Part shown: one piece after another, positions 42,072-50,134 of the stretch
Layout of the letters: each line of letters starts with the position of its first letter
Position numbering within the stretch: position 1 is the stretch's first letter
From: Pseudolysobacter sp964466115
GTDB lineage: Bacteria > Pseudomonadota > Gammaproteobacteria > Xanthomonadales > Rhodanobacteraceae
Assembly: GCA_964466115.1 (NCBI GenBank)
Contig: CAYXMH010000009.1
Coordinates: 1-64,000, forward strand
Length of the DNA stretch: 64,000 nucleotides
Direction: 5' to 3'
Program-made: the position numbers and the translations under genes
The notes under the pieces: generated by a model
What the model saw: the letters and a program-made list of their open reading frames with translations, nothing else
Database searches by the model: none
Told to the model about the DNA's origin: nothing

Positions 42072-44042
42072 CTAAAACTTGTCTTCTTGGGCAACGAAGA
42101 TCAATTCGTTTGTATCTTCGGTAATCTTCACTGTCTCAGGTTTGAATTGAAGCTCTTTATGCCAAATATCGAATTGGTAGGCCTGCCCAACTATCGCCTC
42201 TTCAAATGGATAGCCCCCAGTCTCATCGGCAACAATCTTCTGCATTTCATCTTTTGGCCCCATTATCCGTACAGTAGCGTCATTCACTTCGACTAGCTCA
42301 GCAGCGCGCAACGGACCCGGACGCAGATATCTCAAAACACGCACGGCTATACTTCTGCAAGGTAGCCATGCCCGGCGCGGGTCGCCGCAAAGCATTCTGC
42401 TAACACGGCCTACTGATGACCCTACTACTGATCCAGAGGTTCTGCCCCGGTTGCTGCCACCGACTAAGTACAAGCCTCGAGCGCGAACATACGTGTTTAA
42501 TGGCAAGTCAAGGCCCGTTAATTGCCAGTTACTGGTGGAGCCAATGCGCGAACCGTGACCTAGAAATGTGTAATGAATACCATCGCTCGATTGCTCGAAC
42601 GTGACACTAGACACTTCCGGAGCGGTACCTCCTCTTGACCAAGTAACGCTTGAGTAGGTAGCCGAGAGGTTTTGTCTTGCAAAGTCAGGATACGTGTTTA
42701 AAAGTCGAACGATAAGAGCACGGTCGCTTGATGTGAAGGTTACATGAGCACCGATACCGATTCTGCCTGAACCAAACAGAATATTTCCATCGGTCTGTAG
42801 TAATAGGATCCAGGTGTTGAGTGCAGCGATGCCAAAAGTGGCATCAATTGAGTCATCTGAAATTGAGCCATCTGAATTCAAACGAACAATATGCTGTATA
42901 GAGCTTCCACCTGCATAGACTAAAATTCTCCCATCGGATTGGATAATTAGTGATCCTGCAGAGTATGCTGATCCTCCTAAAGAAGTCGGCCTGAATGAAC
43001 TATCTTCCGTGCCGTCAGTATTAAAACGAAGAAGACCTGCTTTAGGCACACCTCCTACAGCAAAAAAGCTCCCGGCAATCACAATCTTACCGTCAGTTTG
43101 AATCGCCATTGCACTTATCGACATTGGGCATTCTGCCGTTGAAGTGCTGCATGTTTCGGGGGAAAGGCGCATGGTAAAGGAGGGATCCAATGAGCCGTCA
43201 GCATTAAGACGTTTCAATTGTGCAAGGTTACCAAGTAAAATCTTTCCATCTCCCTGCAATGCCATTACTTCCCCCGCCGCGATCCCCCCCGCCTCGGGGT
43301 CGTTTTCAAAAGAGGAGTCAATTGCACCGTCAGCATTCAGACGGATGAGAGTAGTAATCCCATCACCCTTATAATTAACTAGAATCTTGCCGTCTGCTTG
43401 CAGCGCCAATCCAAACCGACTTATGACCGTACCACCGAACGTGTGCTCAATAAAGGTAGGATCGTCTGATCCATCCGCATTTAGTCGAACAACGTATCGC
43501 TCACTTAGCCCAAAAGAACTTGGCAGGGTAACAGCGAGCACAATTTTGTCATCTTCTTGTACAACGATGGAAAATATGTTTAAAAAAATGGATGGGGCAT
43601 CGAAACTTGAATTAAACGTTGTATCCATCGTTCCGTCGGCGTTAAGGCGAAAAAGCCGAAGGCCTGAGAACGCACTTGTCGTTACATCAGCGGCTATCAC
43701 AATTTTACCGTCTGACTGAATCGCCATCACTCGGTCAGAATCATAACTCCTGTAATCAATACCGTAAAAACTGGGGTTGAATGTTGTATCTAGTAATAGG
43801 GTAGCGCTCGCGTTTGTTATGGTTGAAGAATAAAGCGCAATTACACACGCCACTACCGTGACCAATGAACGCATGCTTTGCCATAGGGTTTTACTTCTTG
43901 CTGAATGGGTTTGAGTTGAACTGGAAGTTTGGGTATTAGGATTTTGCGGATCGGGTTTGGTGTCGGCATAGCTCGAGGCTGCCGGGCCTAGACCCAACAT
44001 TCCGTCAATCGTTAAAGCTTTTACTGAAAGACAATGTGACAT
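42072..44042 (-). CDS. Exported delta-60 repeat protein with C-terminal carboxypeptidase-regulatory-like domain
   Basis: A 656-residue protein, antisense to the ccm genes that flank it. About seven delta-60 repeats occupy residues 80-400, recognised by the IQSDGKIVIA and RLNADGSLDPSF pattern (three or more variants are degenerate), predicting a beta-propeller-like fold. The last about 80 residues (TVRIMGPKDEMQ...GGYPFEEAIVGQAYQF...LIFVAQE) look like a carboxypeptidase-regulatory/Cna-B beta sandwich. A hydrophobic segment (57-80) could be a signal peptide or anchor, preceded by a Ser/Thr/Pro-rich extension. The start at 44042 has AGGAGAGGG upstream. Codon use and AT content look unlike its neighbours, suggesting acquisition. 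Function unknown. Confidence 0.82.
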   Translation of the reverse strand: MSHCLSVKALTIDGMLGLGPAASSYADTKPDPQNPNTQTSSSTQTHSARSKTLWQSMRSLVTVVACVIALYSSTITNASATLLLDTTFNPSFYGIDYRSYDSDRVMAIQSDGKIVIAADVTTSAFSGLRLFRLNADGTMDTTFNSSFDAPSIFLNIFSIVVQEDDKIVLAVTLPSSFGLSERYVVRLNADGSDDPTFIEHTFGGTVISRFGLALQADGKILVNYKGDGITTLIRLNADGAIDSSFENDPEAGGIAAGEVMALQGDGKILLGNLAQLKRLNADGSLDPSFTMRLSPETCSTSTAECPMSISAMAIQTDGKIVIAGSFFAVGGVPKAGLLRFNTDGTEDSSFRPTSLGGSAYSAGSLIIQSDGRILVYAGGSSIQHIVRLNSDGSISDDSIDATFGIAALNTWILLLQTDGNILFGSGRIGIGAHVTFTSSDRALIVRLLNTYPDFARQNLSATYSSVTWSRGGTAPEVSSVTFEQSSDGIHYTFLGHGSRIGSTSNWQLTGLDLPLNTYVRARGLYLVGGSNRGRTSGSVVGSSVGRVSRMLCGDPRRAWLPCRSIAVRVLRYLRPGPLRAAELVEVNDATVRIMGPKDEMQKIVADETGGYPFEEAIVGQAYQFDIWHKELQFKPETVKITEDTNELIFVAQEDKF

Positions 44043-44422
44043 GACCCTCTCCTGTTAAGTTTGATTCGATACCCGGCTATCGGGTGGCTCATCTACTAAT
44101 GCGTATTTTCGATGCTCCAGGGGACATGTTGATTTGTAAATAAATGTCATAGGCAACTGGGTCGCAGCTCTATACCCAATCGATCCTTTACCCCTTGCTA
44201 CCCGGGAAGCCGCTATTTATCTGCGTTATTGACCGTGCGCTATTCGGGAATGGGTCGCTCTGTAAACAAATGTCACATGCTTGGGTCAGAGCTATATGCC
44301 CAATCAAAGAGTCAGCTTCCCAACAAAATGACCCCATTTGAAATCTTTGGAATCCATCTAACGCATCTTGCATTCCATGCATAAGAAGCTATATTATTGT
44401 AGTTACAATTTAGGAGCTACAA
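44043..44422. other. Divergent regulatory region with imperfect direct repeats
   Basis: This 380-bp gap separates the delta-60 gene (minus) from brnT (plus). Two imperfect direct repeats of about 48 bp begin TGTAAATAAATGTCA (44135-) and TGTAAACAAATGTCA (44261-), each continuing with a TGGGTC...AGCT.TAT.CCCAATC segment; they are 126 bp apart. On the right a TTGCAT/TATATT pair (44368-44373, 44390-44395, 16-bp spacer) is a candidate brnT promoter. No further gene is visible. Confidence 0.6.
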
Positions 44423-44423
44423 T
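44396..44423. promoter_or_regulatory. Probable brnTA autoregulatory operator
   Basis: ATTGTAG (44396-44402) and CTACAAT (44417-44423) are perfect inverted repeats around a 14-bp spacer; the left arm also lies in a smaller palindrome TTGTAGTTACAA (44397-44408). The site sits between the candidate -10 box and the brnT start and overlaps the ribosome-binding site. BrnT-BrnA complexes repress their own promoters in known systems, so this is their likely operator. Confidence 0.5.
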
Positions 44424-44707
44424 TGTTCACATGGGACGAAGCCAAGAACCGGGCTAATCAGCATAAGCACGGCATCAGCTTTGAAGCGGCTGCGTTGGTG
44501 TTTGACGATCCGCGCCATATAACGCGACAAGACCGGATTGAGAATGGTGAGCCGCGTTGGCAAACACTTGGACTTGTGGGTGGGATGGTTGTGCTTTTGG
44601 TGGCGCATACTGTGTACGAAGAAGCCACCGGCAAAGAAACCATTCGCATTATTTCGGCGCGACGTGCTACCAAATTGGAAAGGAAACTCTATGAATCCGA
44701 TACCTAA
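44423..44707 (+). CDS. brnT: BrnT-family ribonuclease toxin
   Basis: A 94-residue toxin of the BrnT family, a RelE-like fold ribonuclease that inhibits translation when its antitoxin is lost. The family pattern is clear: FTWDEAKNRANQHKHGISFEAA, FDDPRH, RWQTLGLV, and ETIRIISARRATKLERKLYE near the end. The most likely start is TTG at 44423, preceded by GGAG 7 bases upstream; no suitable ATG exists. Its 3' end overlaps brnA by 17 bases. It sits between ccmA and ccmB. Confidence 0.93.
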   Translation: MFTWDEAKNRANQHKHGISFEAAALVFDDPRHITRQDRIENGEPRWQTLGLVGGMVVLLVAHTVYEEATGKETIRIISARRATKLERKLYESDT

Positions 44708-44963
44708 ATCCCTGCGTAAAGAGCTGGCGGTGTTGGCCGCCAAACCCGAGCGTGACATCGACTTTTCCGATCTGCCGGCAACGACCGAGTCGCAGTGGAA
44801 AGGAGCCGTGCGCGGTCGATTCTATAAACCGATCAAACAGCAACTAACCGTGCGCGTGGATGCGGACGTGCTGGAATGGCTCAAAGGGCAAGGCAAAGGG
44901 TATCAGCGCCGTTTGAACGATATTCTGCGCACCGCTATGCTGAAGAACTTGCAACATCGCTAG
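44691..44963 (+). CDS. brnA: BrnA-family antitoxin
   Basis: A 90-residue antitoxin that binds BrnT and, through a ribbon-helix-helix domain, DNA. The C-terminal segment QLTVRVDADVLEWLKGQGKGYQRRLNDILRTAM is the typical BrnA RHH region; the N-terminal half (SLRKELAVLAAKPERDIDFSDLPAT) resembles the toxin-binding part. AAAGGA lies 7 bases before the ATG, which is inside the brnT gene, so synthesis of the two is coupled. An in-frame codon further upstream lies wholly within brnT and is not used. Confidence 0.93.
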   Translation: MNPIPKSLRKELAVLAAKPERDIDFSDLPATTESQWKGAVRGRFYKPIKQQLTVRVDADVLEWLKGQGKGYQRRLNDILRTAMLKNLQHR

Positions 44964-44990
44964 TGAGTGCAAGAATCGGTCTATCATTGC

Positions 44991-45077
44991 AGGGTGGGTT
45001 TTTAGCCCACCGCGTGCGGTTGGGATTTTCGAGGGCGGTCAATCGTGAGGCAACGGTGGGCTAAAAGCCCACCCTAC
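44991..45077. repeat. MITE-like element with 21-bp inverted repeats (family C)
   Basis: AGGGTGGGTTTTTAGCCCACC (44991-45011) and its complement at 45056-45076 (one mismatch) flank a 44-bp centre. Each arm is itself a small hairpin (GGTGGGC...GCCCACC). The 86-bp unit lies between brnA and ccmB. A half copy is at 56736-56758. No coding capacity. Confidence 0.75.
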
Positions 45078-45116
45078 TCGACAACGGCTCCATGAGCTCA
45101 CATTACGGCATTCATT

Positions 45117-45800
45117 ATGCGTCCTGGAACTACTACCTGCGCCTGTTTAGCCTTGATTCAACGCGATATCGTTTTGATCTGGCGGCGGCGCGCTGATGCG
45201 CTGAACCCAATGCTGTTTGCGATCCTGGTCGCAAGCCTGTTTCCGTTCGCATTAGGCCCCGACCCAAAATTGCTGGCAGAAATTGCCAGCGGCGTTATTT
45301 TCGTCGCCTTACTGCTCGCGGGATTGTTGACCCTCGATGCCTTATTCCGCAGCGATTTGGAGGATGGCTCATTGGAGCAAATGGTGCTTTCACCGCATCC
45401 GTTGGCGCTATTGGTAACGGCAAGAATATTCGCGCATTGGATCACCACAACCCTGCCATTGCTGCTGGTCACGCCGGTGCTTGCATTGCTGTTGCATCTT
45501 CCGGAACAGCAGCAGCGGGTGTTATTCGCGGCTCTGCTCCTTTCCACACCGTTATTGAGCTTAATTGGGGCCGTGTGCGTTGCTTTAACCGTAGCGATGC
45601 GCCGCTCTGGTATGCTTTTAACCCTGATGGTGTTGCCGTTATATGTTCCGGTGTTGATTTTTGCCGCAGGGGCTTGCAACGCCGCTACAATGGGCTTGCC
45701 GTATCTTGGCCCGTTATTGTGGCTGGGGGCTGGATTATCGGTTTCGTTGGTATTGGCGCCATTAGCATGTGCTGCGGCACTTAAAATTTCATTATCGTAA
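45117..45800 (+). CDS. ccmB: Heme exporter membrane subunit CcmB
   Basis: Integral inner-membrane subunit of the CcmABCD complex, 227 residues with six hydrophobic helices. The N-terminal LIQRDIVLIWRRRADALNPMLFAILVASLFPFALGPDP, followed by SDLEDGSLEQMVLSPHPL, is characteristic. It is the first gene of the ccmBCDEFGHI run; ccmA is separated by 3.1 kb. No clear ribosome-binding site or promoter could be assigned in the 40 bases before the ATG. Downstream genes follow at 9 bases or overlap. Confidence 0.95.
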   Translation: MRPGTTTCACLALIQRDIVLIWRRRADALNPMLFAILVASLFPFALGPDPKLLAEIASGVIFVALLLAGLLTLDALFRSDLEDGSLEQMVLSPHPLALLVTARIFAHWITTTLPLLLVTPVLALLLHLPEQQQRVLFAALLLSTPLLSLIGAVCVALTVAMRRSGMLLTLMVLPLYVPVLIFAAGACNAATMGLPYLGPLLWLGAGLSVSLVLAPLACAAALKISLS

Positions 45801-45809
45801 TTTTTATAA

Positions 45810-46559
45810 ATGAACCCGCTGTTTCTTTTTTTTCATAAACTTGGATCACCACCGTATTTCTATCAATTGACGGGTAGGTTGCTGCCGTTTCTGTATGCGC
45901 TCACCCTCATCCTTACCGTAATCGGCTTGTACGGCGGGCTGGTGCTGGCGCCCACCGATTACCAACAAGGCGATTCGTACCGCATCATCTTTATCCACGT
46001 ACCATGTGCGTGGATGAGTTTATTCGCCTATGCGTTTATGGCGATGAACGGTTTTATCGCATTGGTGTGGCGAATCAAGCTTTGCGAAGTGCTGGCCATC
46101 GCCTGCGCGCCGATCGGTGCCGCCTTTACGCTGATCGCCCTGGCCACCGGTTCAATTTGGGGCAAGCCGATGTGGGGGACTTGGTGGACGTGGGATGCGC
46201 GTTTGACCTCGGAATTGGTATTGCTATTCCTGTATTTCGGTGTGATTGGCTTATACAACGCCATTGAGGACACGCGCACCGCGGCACGCGCTGCTGCGTT
46301 CTTGGCCCTGATTGGGGTTGTGAATCTACCGATCGTGCATTTTTCGGTGGTTTGGTGGAACACCTTGCACCAAGGCTCAACCGTACGGCTGCTGGGTCCC
46401 TCATCGATCGATGCCAGCATGCTGTGGCCATTATTGATAATGGCGATGGCCACCCATGTGTATTTTTTTGCCAGCGTTTTTTCGCGCGCTAGAGTGGCAT
46501 TATTGCTGCTTGAATCCGGTAAGGATTGGGTGCGCACCATCGTGAACCCAGCAACGTAG
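45810..46559 (+). CDS. ccmC: Heme-handling protein CcmC
   Basis: A 249-residue inner-membrane protein with six transmembrane helices that brings heme to CcmE. The periplasmic tryptophan-rich WWD motif is visible as KPMWGTWWTWDARLTSELVL; conserved heme-ligand histidines flank it (FIHVPCAWMS and VHFSVVWWNTLHQGST). It begins 9 bases after ccmB and ends 3 bases before ccmD. Confidence 0.96.
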   Translation: MNPLFLFFHKLGSPPYFYQLTGRLLPFLYALTLILTVIGLYGGLVLAPTDYQQGDSYRIIFIHVPCAWMSLFAYAFMAMNGFIALVWRIKLCEVLAIACAPIGAAFTLIALATGSIWGKPMWGTWWTWDARLTSELVLLFLYFGVIGLYNAIEDTRTAARAAAFLALIGVVNLPIVHFSVVWWNTLHQGSTVRLLGPSSIDASMLWPLLIMAMATHVYFFASVFSRARVALLLLESGKDWVRTIVNPAT

Positions 46560-46562
46560 AGC

Positions 46563-46742
46563 ATGATGATGAGTGAATTTTTAAGGATGGGCGACTATGG
46601 ATTTTACGTATGGAGCTCGTACGCGATTTTTTTTGTCGTGTTAATGGCTGATGCACTAGCACCTTGGTTGCGTAAACGTTCAATCGTGCGGCAACTGCGC
46701 AGCCGTTATCAACGCGAACAAAACCGTCGGAGCGTGGCATGA
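46563..46742 (+). CDS. ccmD: Heme exporter subunit CcmD
   Basis: A small 59-residue membrane protein of the CcmABCD complex. It begins MMMSEFLRMGDYGFYVWSSY, the family's usual MGxYGxYVWxxY start, then one transmembrane helix (AIFFVVLMADALAP) and a basic tail (RKRSIVRQLRSRYQREQNRR). Its stop codon overlaps the ccmE start by 4 bases (ATGA). Three successive ATGs at 46563-46571 are all possible starts. Confidence 0.93.
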   Translation: MMMSEFLRMGDYGFYVWSSYAIFFVVLMADALAPWLRKRSIVRQLRSRYQREQNRRSVA

Positions 46743-47191
46743 CCCCAACCCGCAAGCGCCGGCTATTGGCCATTTCCCTATTATTGGTGGCGGTGAGCTT
46801 GGCGGCGGTGCTCACCGTGCTGGCGCTGCAGGAGAACATGACCTATCTGTATTCCCCAAGCGAAATCGACGCTGGCCACGCTCCGGCCCAGGCGAGTTTC
46901 CGCTTGGGCGGCGTTGTGTTGGAACAATCGCTGAAACGCGATGGCTCGTCGTTGAAAGTGAACTTCAGCGTTACCGATCGTTTTCGCACCGTGCCGGTGG
47001 AATACACCGGCATTTTGCCGGATCTATTTCGCGAGGGTCAAAGCATCATCGCTTTAGGAAAAATGGATCACGGCCGCTTTGTCGCAGATCAAGTCTTGGC
47101 CAAGCACGATGAAACCTACATGCCAAAAGAAGTTGCCGCCGCAATCGCCAAAGCGAAACAACTGCAAGCAGAAAAAAACACAACGCCATGA
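46739..47191 (+). CDS. ccmE: Heme chaperone CcmE
   Basis: Membrane-anchored periplasmic heme chaperone of 150 residues. An N-terminal signal anchor (LLAISLLLVAVSLAAVLTVLAL) precedes an OB-fold domain. Heme binds covalently to His123 in the KHDETYMP motif with nearby Tyr127 (HxxxY). It receives heme from CcmC and passes it to CcmF. It overlaps ccmD and ccmF by 4 bases on each side. Confidence 0.96.
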   Translation: MTPTRKRRLLAISLLLVAVSLAAVLTVLALQENMTYLYSPSEIDAGHAPAQASFRLGGVVLEQSLKRDGSSLKVNFSVTDRFRTVPVEYTGILPDLFREGQSIIALGKMDHGRFVADQVLAKHDETYMPKEVAAAIAKAKQLQAEKNTTP

Positions 47192-49167
47192 TTCCAGAGC
47201 TTGGCCAATTCGCATTAATCCTCGCCTTGCTGCTGGCAAGCATACAGTGCGTGCTGCCACTGTTTGGCGCTTGGCGGCAGAAATCGGATTGGATGGCAGT
47301 AGCGCGGCCCGCGGCGGCAGGTCAGTTTGTATTTGTCGTATTGGCGTTTGCCATTTTGACCTACGCGTTTGCGCAGCAAGACTTCTCCGTCGCCTACGTG
47401 GCGCAAAACTCAAACCTTAAACTGCCCTGGTATTACCGATTTTCAGCCGTTTGGGGCGCGCACGAAGGCTCGCTGCTGCTGTGGATTCTGATATTGAACG
47501 TTTGGACCGTCGCGGTTGCCGCGTTCAGCCGTAAATTGCCGCAAGATTTTATGGCGCGCGTACTGGGTGTGCTCGGTTTTGTCAGCGTTGGGTTTTTGCT
47601 GTTTACGATTCTCACCTCAAACCCGTTCGCTCGTCATCTGCCCGCTCTGCCCGACGGCAACGATTTAAACCCCATCCTGCAAGACCCCGGGCTAATCATG
47701 CACCCGCCGATGCTGTACACCGGCTATGTGGGTTTTTCGGTCGCGTTTGCGTTCGCCATTGCCGCGTTGCTCGGCGGATCACTCGATACGCGTTGGGTGC
47801 GCTGGGCGCGGCCGTGGACCAATATCGCGTGGGGCTTTCTTACGCTAGGAATTGCGCTGGGCAGTTGGTGGGCTTATTACACATTGGGATGGGGTGGATG
47901 GTGGTTTTGGGACCCGGTTGAAAATGCTTCGTTTATGCCGTGGTTGGTTGGCACCGCTTTAATTCACTCCCAAGCCGTTACCGAGAAACGCGGTTCTTTT
48001 CGCGCTTGGACTTTGCTGCTGGCGATATTTGCGTTTTCTCTTTCGTTGTTGGGGACGTTTTTAGTGCGCTCCGGAGTACTCACCTCGGTACATGCGTTTG
48101 CTTCCGATCCGAAACGCGGAATTTTTATTTTGGCCTTTCTTGGCATTGTCGTTGGCGGCAGTTTAGTTATCTATGCCTTGCGTGCACCCAAAGTGGCCGG
48201 CGGAAAAGCGTTTGCCGCACTTTCCCGGGAAACCTTATTGCTGATCAATAATCTGATGTTCGTGTGTGCCGCGGCAATGGTGTTAATTGGCACCTTGTAT
48301 CCATTGATTGGTGATGCGTTGGATCTAGGGCGAATCTCGGTCGGTCCACCGTATTTTGGATTGATGTTTATTTTGTTTATGTTTCCGATTGTGCTGCTGA
48401 TTGCGTTCGGACCTTTTTTCCGCTGGGGGCGGGCGGAATGGCAAGCCACGCTCAACGGACTAAAACCGGCATTGATTCTGGCGCTAAGTGCAGCGCTAAT
48501 AGCATGGTTGATGGTCAATGACTTGCCGCTTAAAGGCATTGCCGGAGTAGCCGCATCGGTATGGATTATGACCAGCGTCGTGATTTACATCATTCGCCGC
48601 TGGCGCACTGCAAAACAAGGGCACAGATATACCCCGGAAATGCTCGGTATGCTCTTGGCGCATTTCGGCGTCGGTATATTTGTTGCCGGTGTACTGATTA
48701 CCGAAGCCACCAGCATCGAAAAAGACATCCGTATGGCGCGCAATGAAACGGTAACGATCGGCACACTCGATTTTCGTTTCGATGGCGTCACGCGCAGTGA
48801 AGGCCCGAATTACGTGGCCGACGAAGGTAGCATCAGCGTATCGCGTAACGATCAATTGATTACCACGCTGAAACCGCAGAAGCGGCAATACACGCAAGGC
48901 TCGCAAATCCAAACCGAGTCGGCCATCAATCCCGGTATTACACGCGATTTGTATGTCGCCTTGGGAGAACCGCTCGGTGCGGATGGTGCATGGGCGGTGC
49001 GTGTCTATATCAAACCGTTTATTCGCTGGATTTGGTTCGGTGCGTTGATGATGATGTTGGGTGGTTTTATCGTGGCAAGCGATCGGCGTTTTCGTGCGTT
49101 ACCTCAACCGGCCGAAACAGCTGAGTCCATTCCACCGGTCATACTCTCAAACGAAGCACACGCTTGA
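47188..49167 (+). CDS. ccmF: Cytochrome c heme lyase subunit CcmF
   Basis: Large inner-membrane protein (659 residues, about 15 helices) that attaches heme to apocytochromes with CcmH and CcmI. The WWD domain is GWGGWWFWDPVENASFMPWL; the preceding GAHEGSLLLWILILN and following HSQAVTEKRGSFRAW and the periplasmic loop with HPPMLYTGYVGF are family hallmarks. It overlaps ccmE and ccmG by 4 bases. Confidence 0.97.
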   Translation: MIPELGQFALILALLLASIQCVLPLFGAWRQKSDWMAVARPAAAGQFVFVVLAFAILTYAFAQQDFSVAYVAQNSNLKLPWYYRFSAVWGAHEGSLLLWILILNVWTVAVAAFSRKLPQDFMARVLGVLGFVSVGFLLFTILTSNPFARHLPALPDGNDLNPILQDPGLIMHPPMLYTGYVGFSVAFAFAIAALLGGSLDTRWVRWARPWTNIAWGFLTLGIALGSWWAYYTLGWGGWWFWDPVENASFMPWLVGTALIHSQAVTEKRGSFRAWTLLLAIFAFSLSLLGTFLVRSGVLTSVHAFASDPKRGIFILAFLGIVVGGSLVIYALRAPKVAGGKAFAALSRETLLLINNLMFVCAAAMVLIGTLYPLIGDALDLGRISVGPPYFGLMFILFMFPIVLLIAFGPFFRWGRAEWQATLNGLKPALILALSAALIAWLMVNDLPLKGIAGVAASVWIMTSVVIYIIRRWRTAKQGHRYTPEMLGMLLAHFGVGIFVAGVLITEATSIEKDIRMARNETVTIGTLDFRFDGVTRSEGPNYVADEGSISVSRNDQLITTLKPQKRQYTQGSQIQTESAINPGITRDLYVALGEPLGADGAWAVRVYIKPFIRWIWFGALMMMLGGFIVASDRRFRALPQPAETAESIPPVILSNEAHA

Positions 49168-49709
49168 TGGGCCGGTTTCTGCCATTGCTGGGGTTTCTCG
49201 CGCTGTTGGCGCTTTTGGGCTTTGGCATTGCCTGGAACCTACAACATGAACAAAACGAGGTACCCTCGCCCCTGATTGACAAGCCCGCGCCGGAATTTAC
49301 TCTTCCGCAGCTTAATGATGCTACAAAATCGATCGGCCGGTCCGACCTGCTCGGCCAACCTTATCTATTAAACGTATTCGCCAGCTGGTGTTTTGCCTGC
49401 CAAGACGAACACCCGGTATTAAATGCTTACGCCAAACAATTGGGTATAAAAATCATTGGTTACAATTACAAGGATAAACCGGAAGACGCACAACGCTGGC
49501 TGGCGCAATTCGGCAACCCCTACGATCTGATTCTAGTCGATGCCAGCGGCCGCACCGCAATCGATTTTGGCGTATACGGCGCCCCGGAAAGCTTTCTAAT
49601 CGACGCAAAAGGCATCATTCGCTACAAACGCATCGGTGCGTTAACTCCAAACATCATCGCACGTGAATTGCAGCCCAAGCTCGATGCGTTAAAACGAGGC
49701 CAGCCATGA
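49164..49709 (+). CDS. ccmG: Thiol:disulfide oxidoreductase CcmG (DsbE)
   Basis: Membrane-anchored thioredoxin-like protein of 181 residues that keeps the apocytochrome CXXCH cysteines reduced. After an N-terminal helix (about 5-24), the active site is Cys75-Phe-Ala-Cys78 in ASWCFACQDEHP; the dipeptide FA between the cysteines is less usual than in the E. coli protein (PT). The family's GVYGAPESFLID cis-proline segment is present. It overlaps ccmF and ccmH by 4 bases. Confidence 0.96.
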   Translation: MMGRFLPLLGFLALLALLGFGIAWNLQHEQNEVPSPLIDKPAPEFTLPQLNDATKSIGRSDLLGQPYLLNVFASWCFACQDEHPVLNAYAKQLGIKIIGYNYKDKPEDAQRWLAQFGNPYDLILVDASGRTAIDFGVYGAPESFLIDAKGIIRYKRIGALTPNIIARELQPKLDALKRGQP

Positions 49710-50134
49710 AACGCATTCTCATGCCGTTGTTTATGGCATTGACGTTGTCAAGCATTGCCTTGGCGATTGACCCTCAGGAATTCAAAACGCAAGCCGATGA
49801 ATTACGCTTCCAAAAGCTGACCAAGGAGCTGCGTTGTTTGGTGTGTCAAAACGAAAACTTGGCCGATTCCAGCGCCGATTTGGCCAAAGATTTGCGCAAT
49901 GAAATTCGCGCCATGGTCGTTGCTGGCAAATCCGATGTTGAGATCAAAAATTATCTTACGGCGCGTTATAGCGATTTCGTACTTTACGACCCGCCGTTGA
50001 AATCGGGCACCTTGATACTCTGGTTCGGCCCGGGTTTTGTGCTGCTTTGCGGTGCGGTTGGTCTTTGGTTAATCGTGCGCCGGCGTGCATCGGCGAAAAC
50101 ATCCGTGCCACTGGCATCGGACGAGGATTGGTAA
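49706..50134 (+). CDS. ccmH: Cytochrome c maturation protein CcmH (CcmL-like, N-terminal part)
   Basis: A 142-residue periplasmic thiol protein with a signal peptide (about 1-20) and a C-terminal membrane helix (LILWFGPGFVLLCGAVGLWLIV). The redox pair Cys44/Cys47 is in LRCLVCQNENLADSSADLAKDLR. It works with CcmG and CcmI in handling apocytochrome. Only the short form is encoded; the TPR part is a separate gene (ccmI), joined by a TAATG overlap. Confidence 0.95.
   Translation: MKRILMPLFMALTLSSIALAIDPQEFKTQADELRFQKLTKELRCLVCQNENLADSSADLAKDLRNEIRAMVVAGKSDVEIKNYLTARYSDFVLYDPPLKSGTLILWFGPGFVLLCGAVGLWLIVRRRASAKTSVPLASDEDW

Noticed and set aside
41166..45116. A prophage or integrative element in the ccm region
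   Set aside because: No integrase, transposase, phage gene, tRNA target or attachment repeat is visible; only small repeats and a toxin-antitoxin pair.
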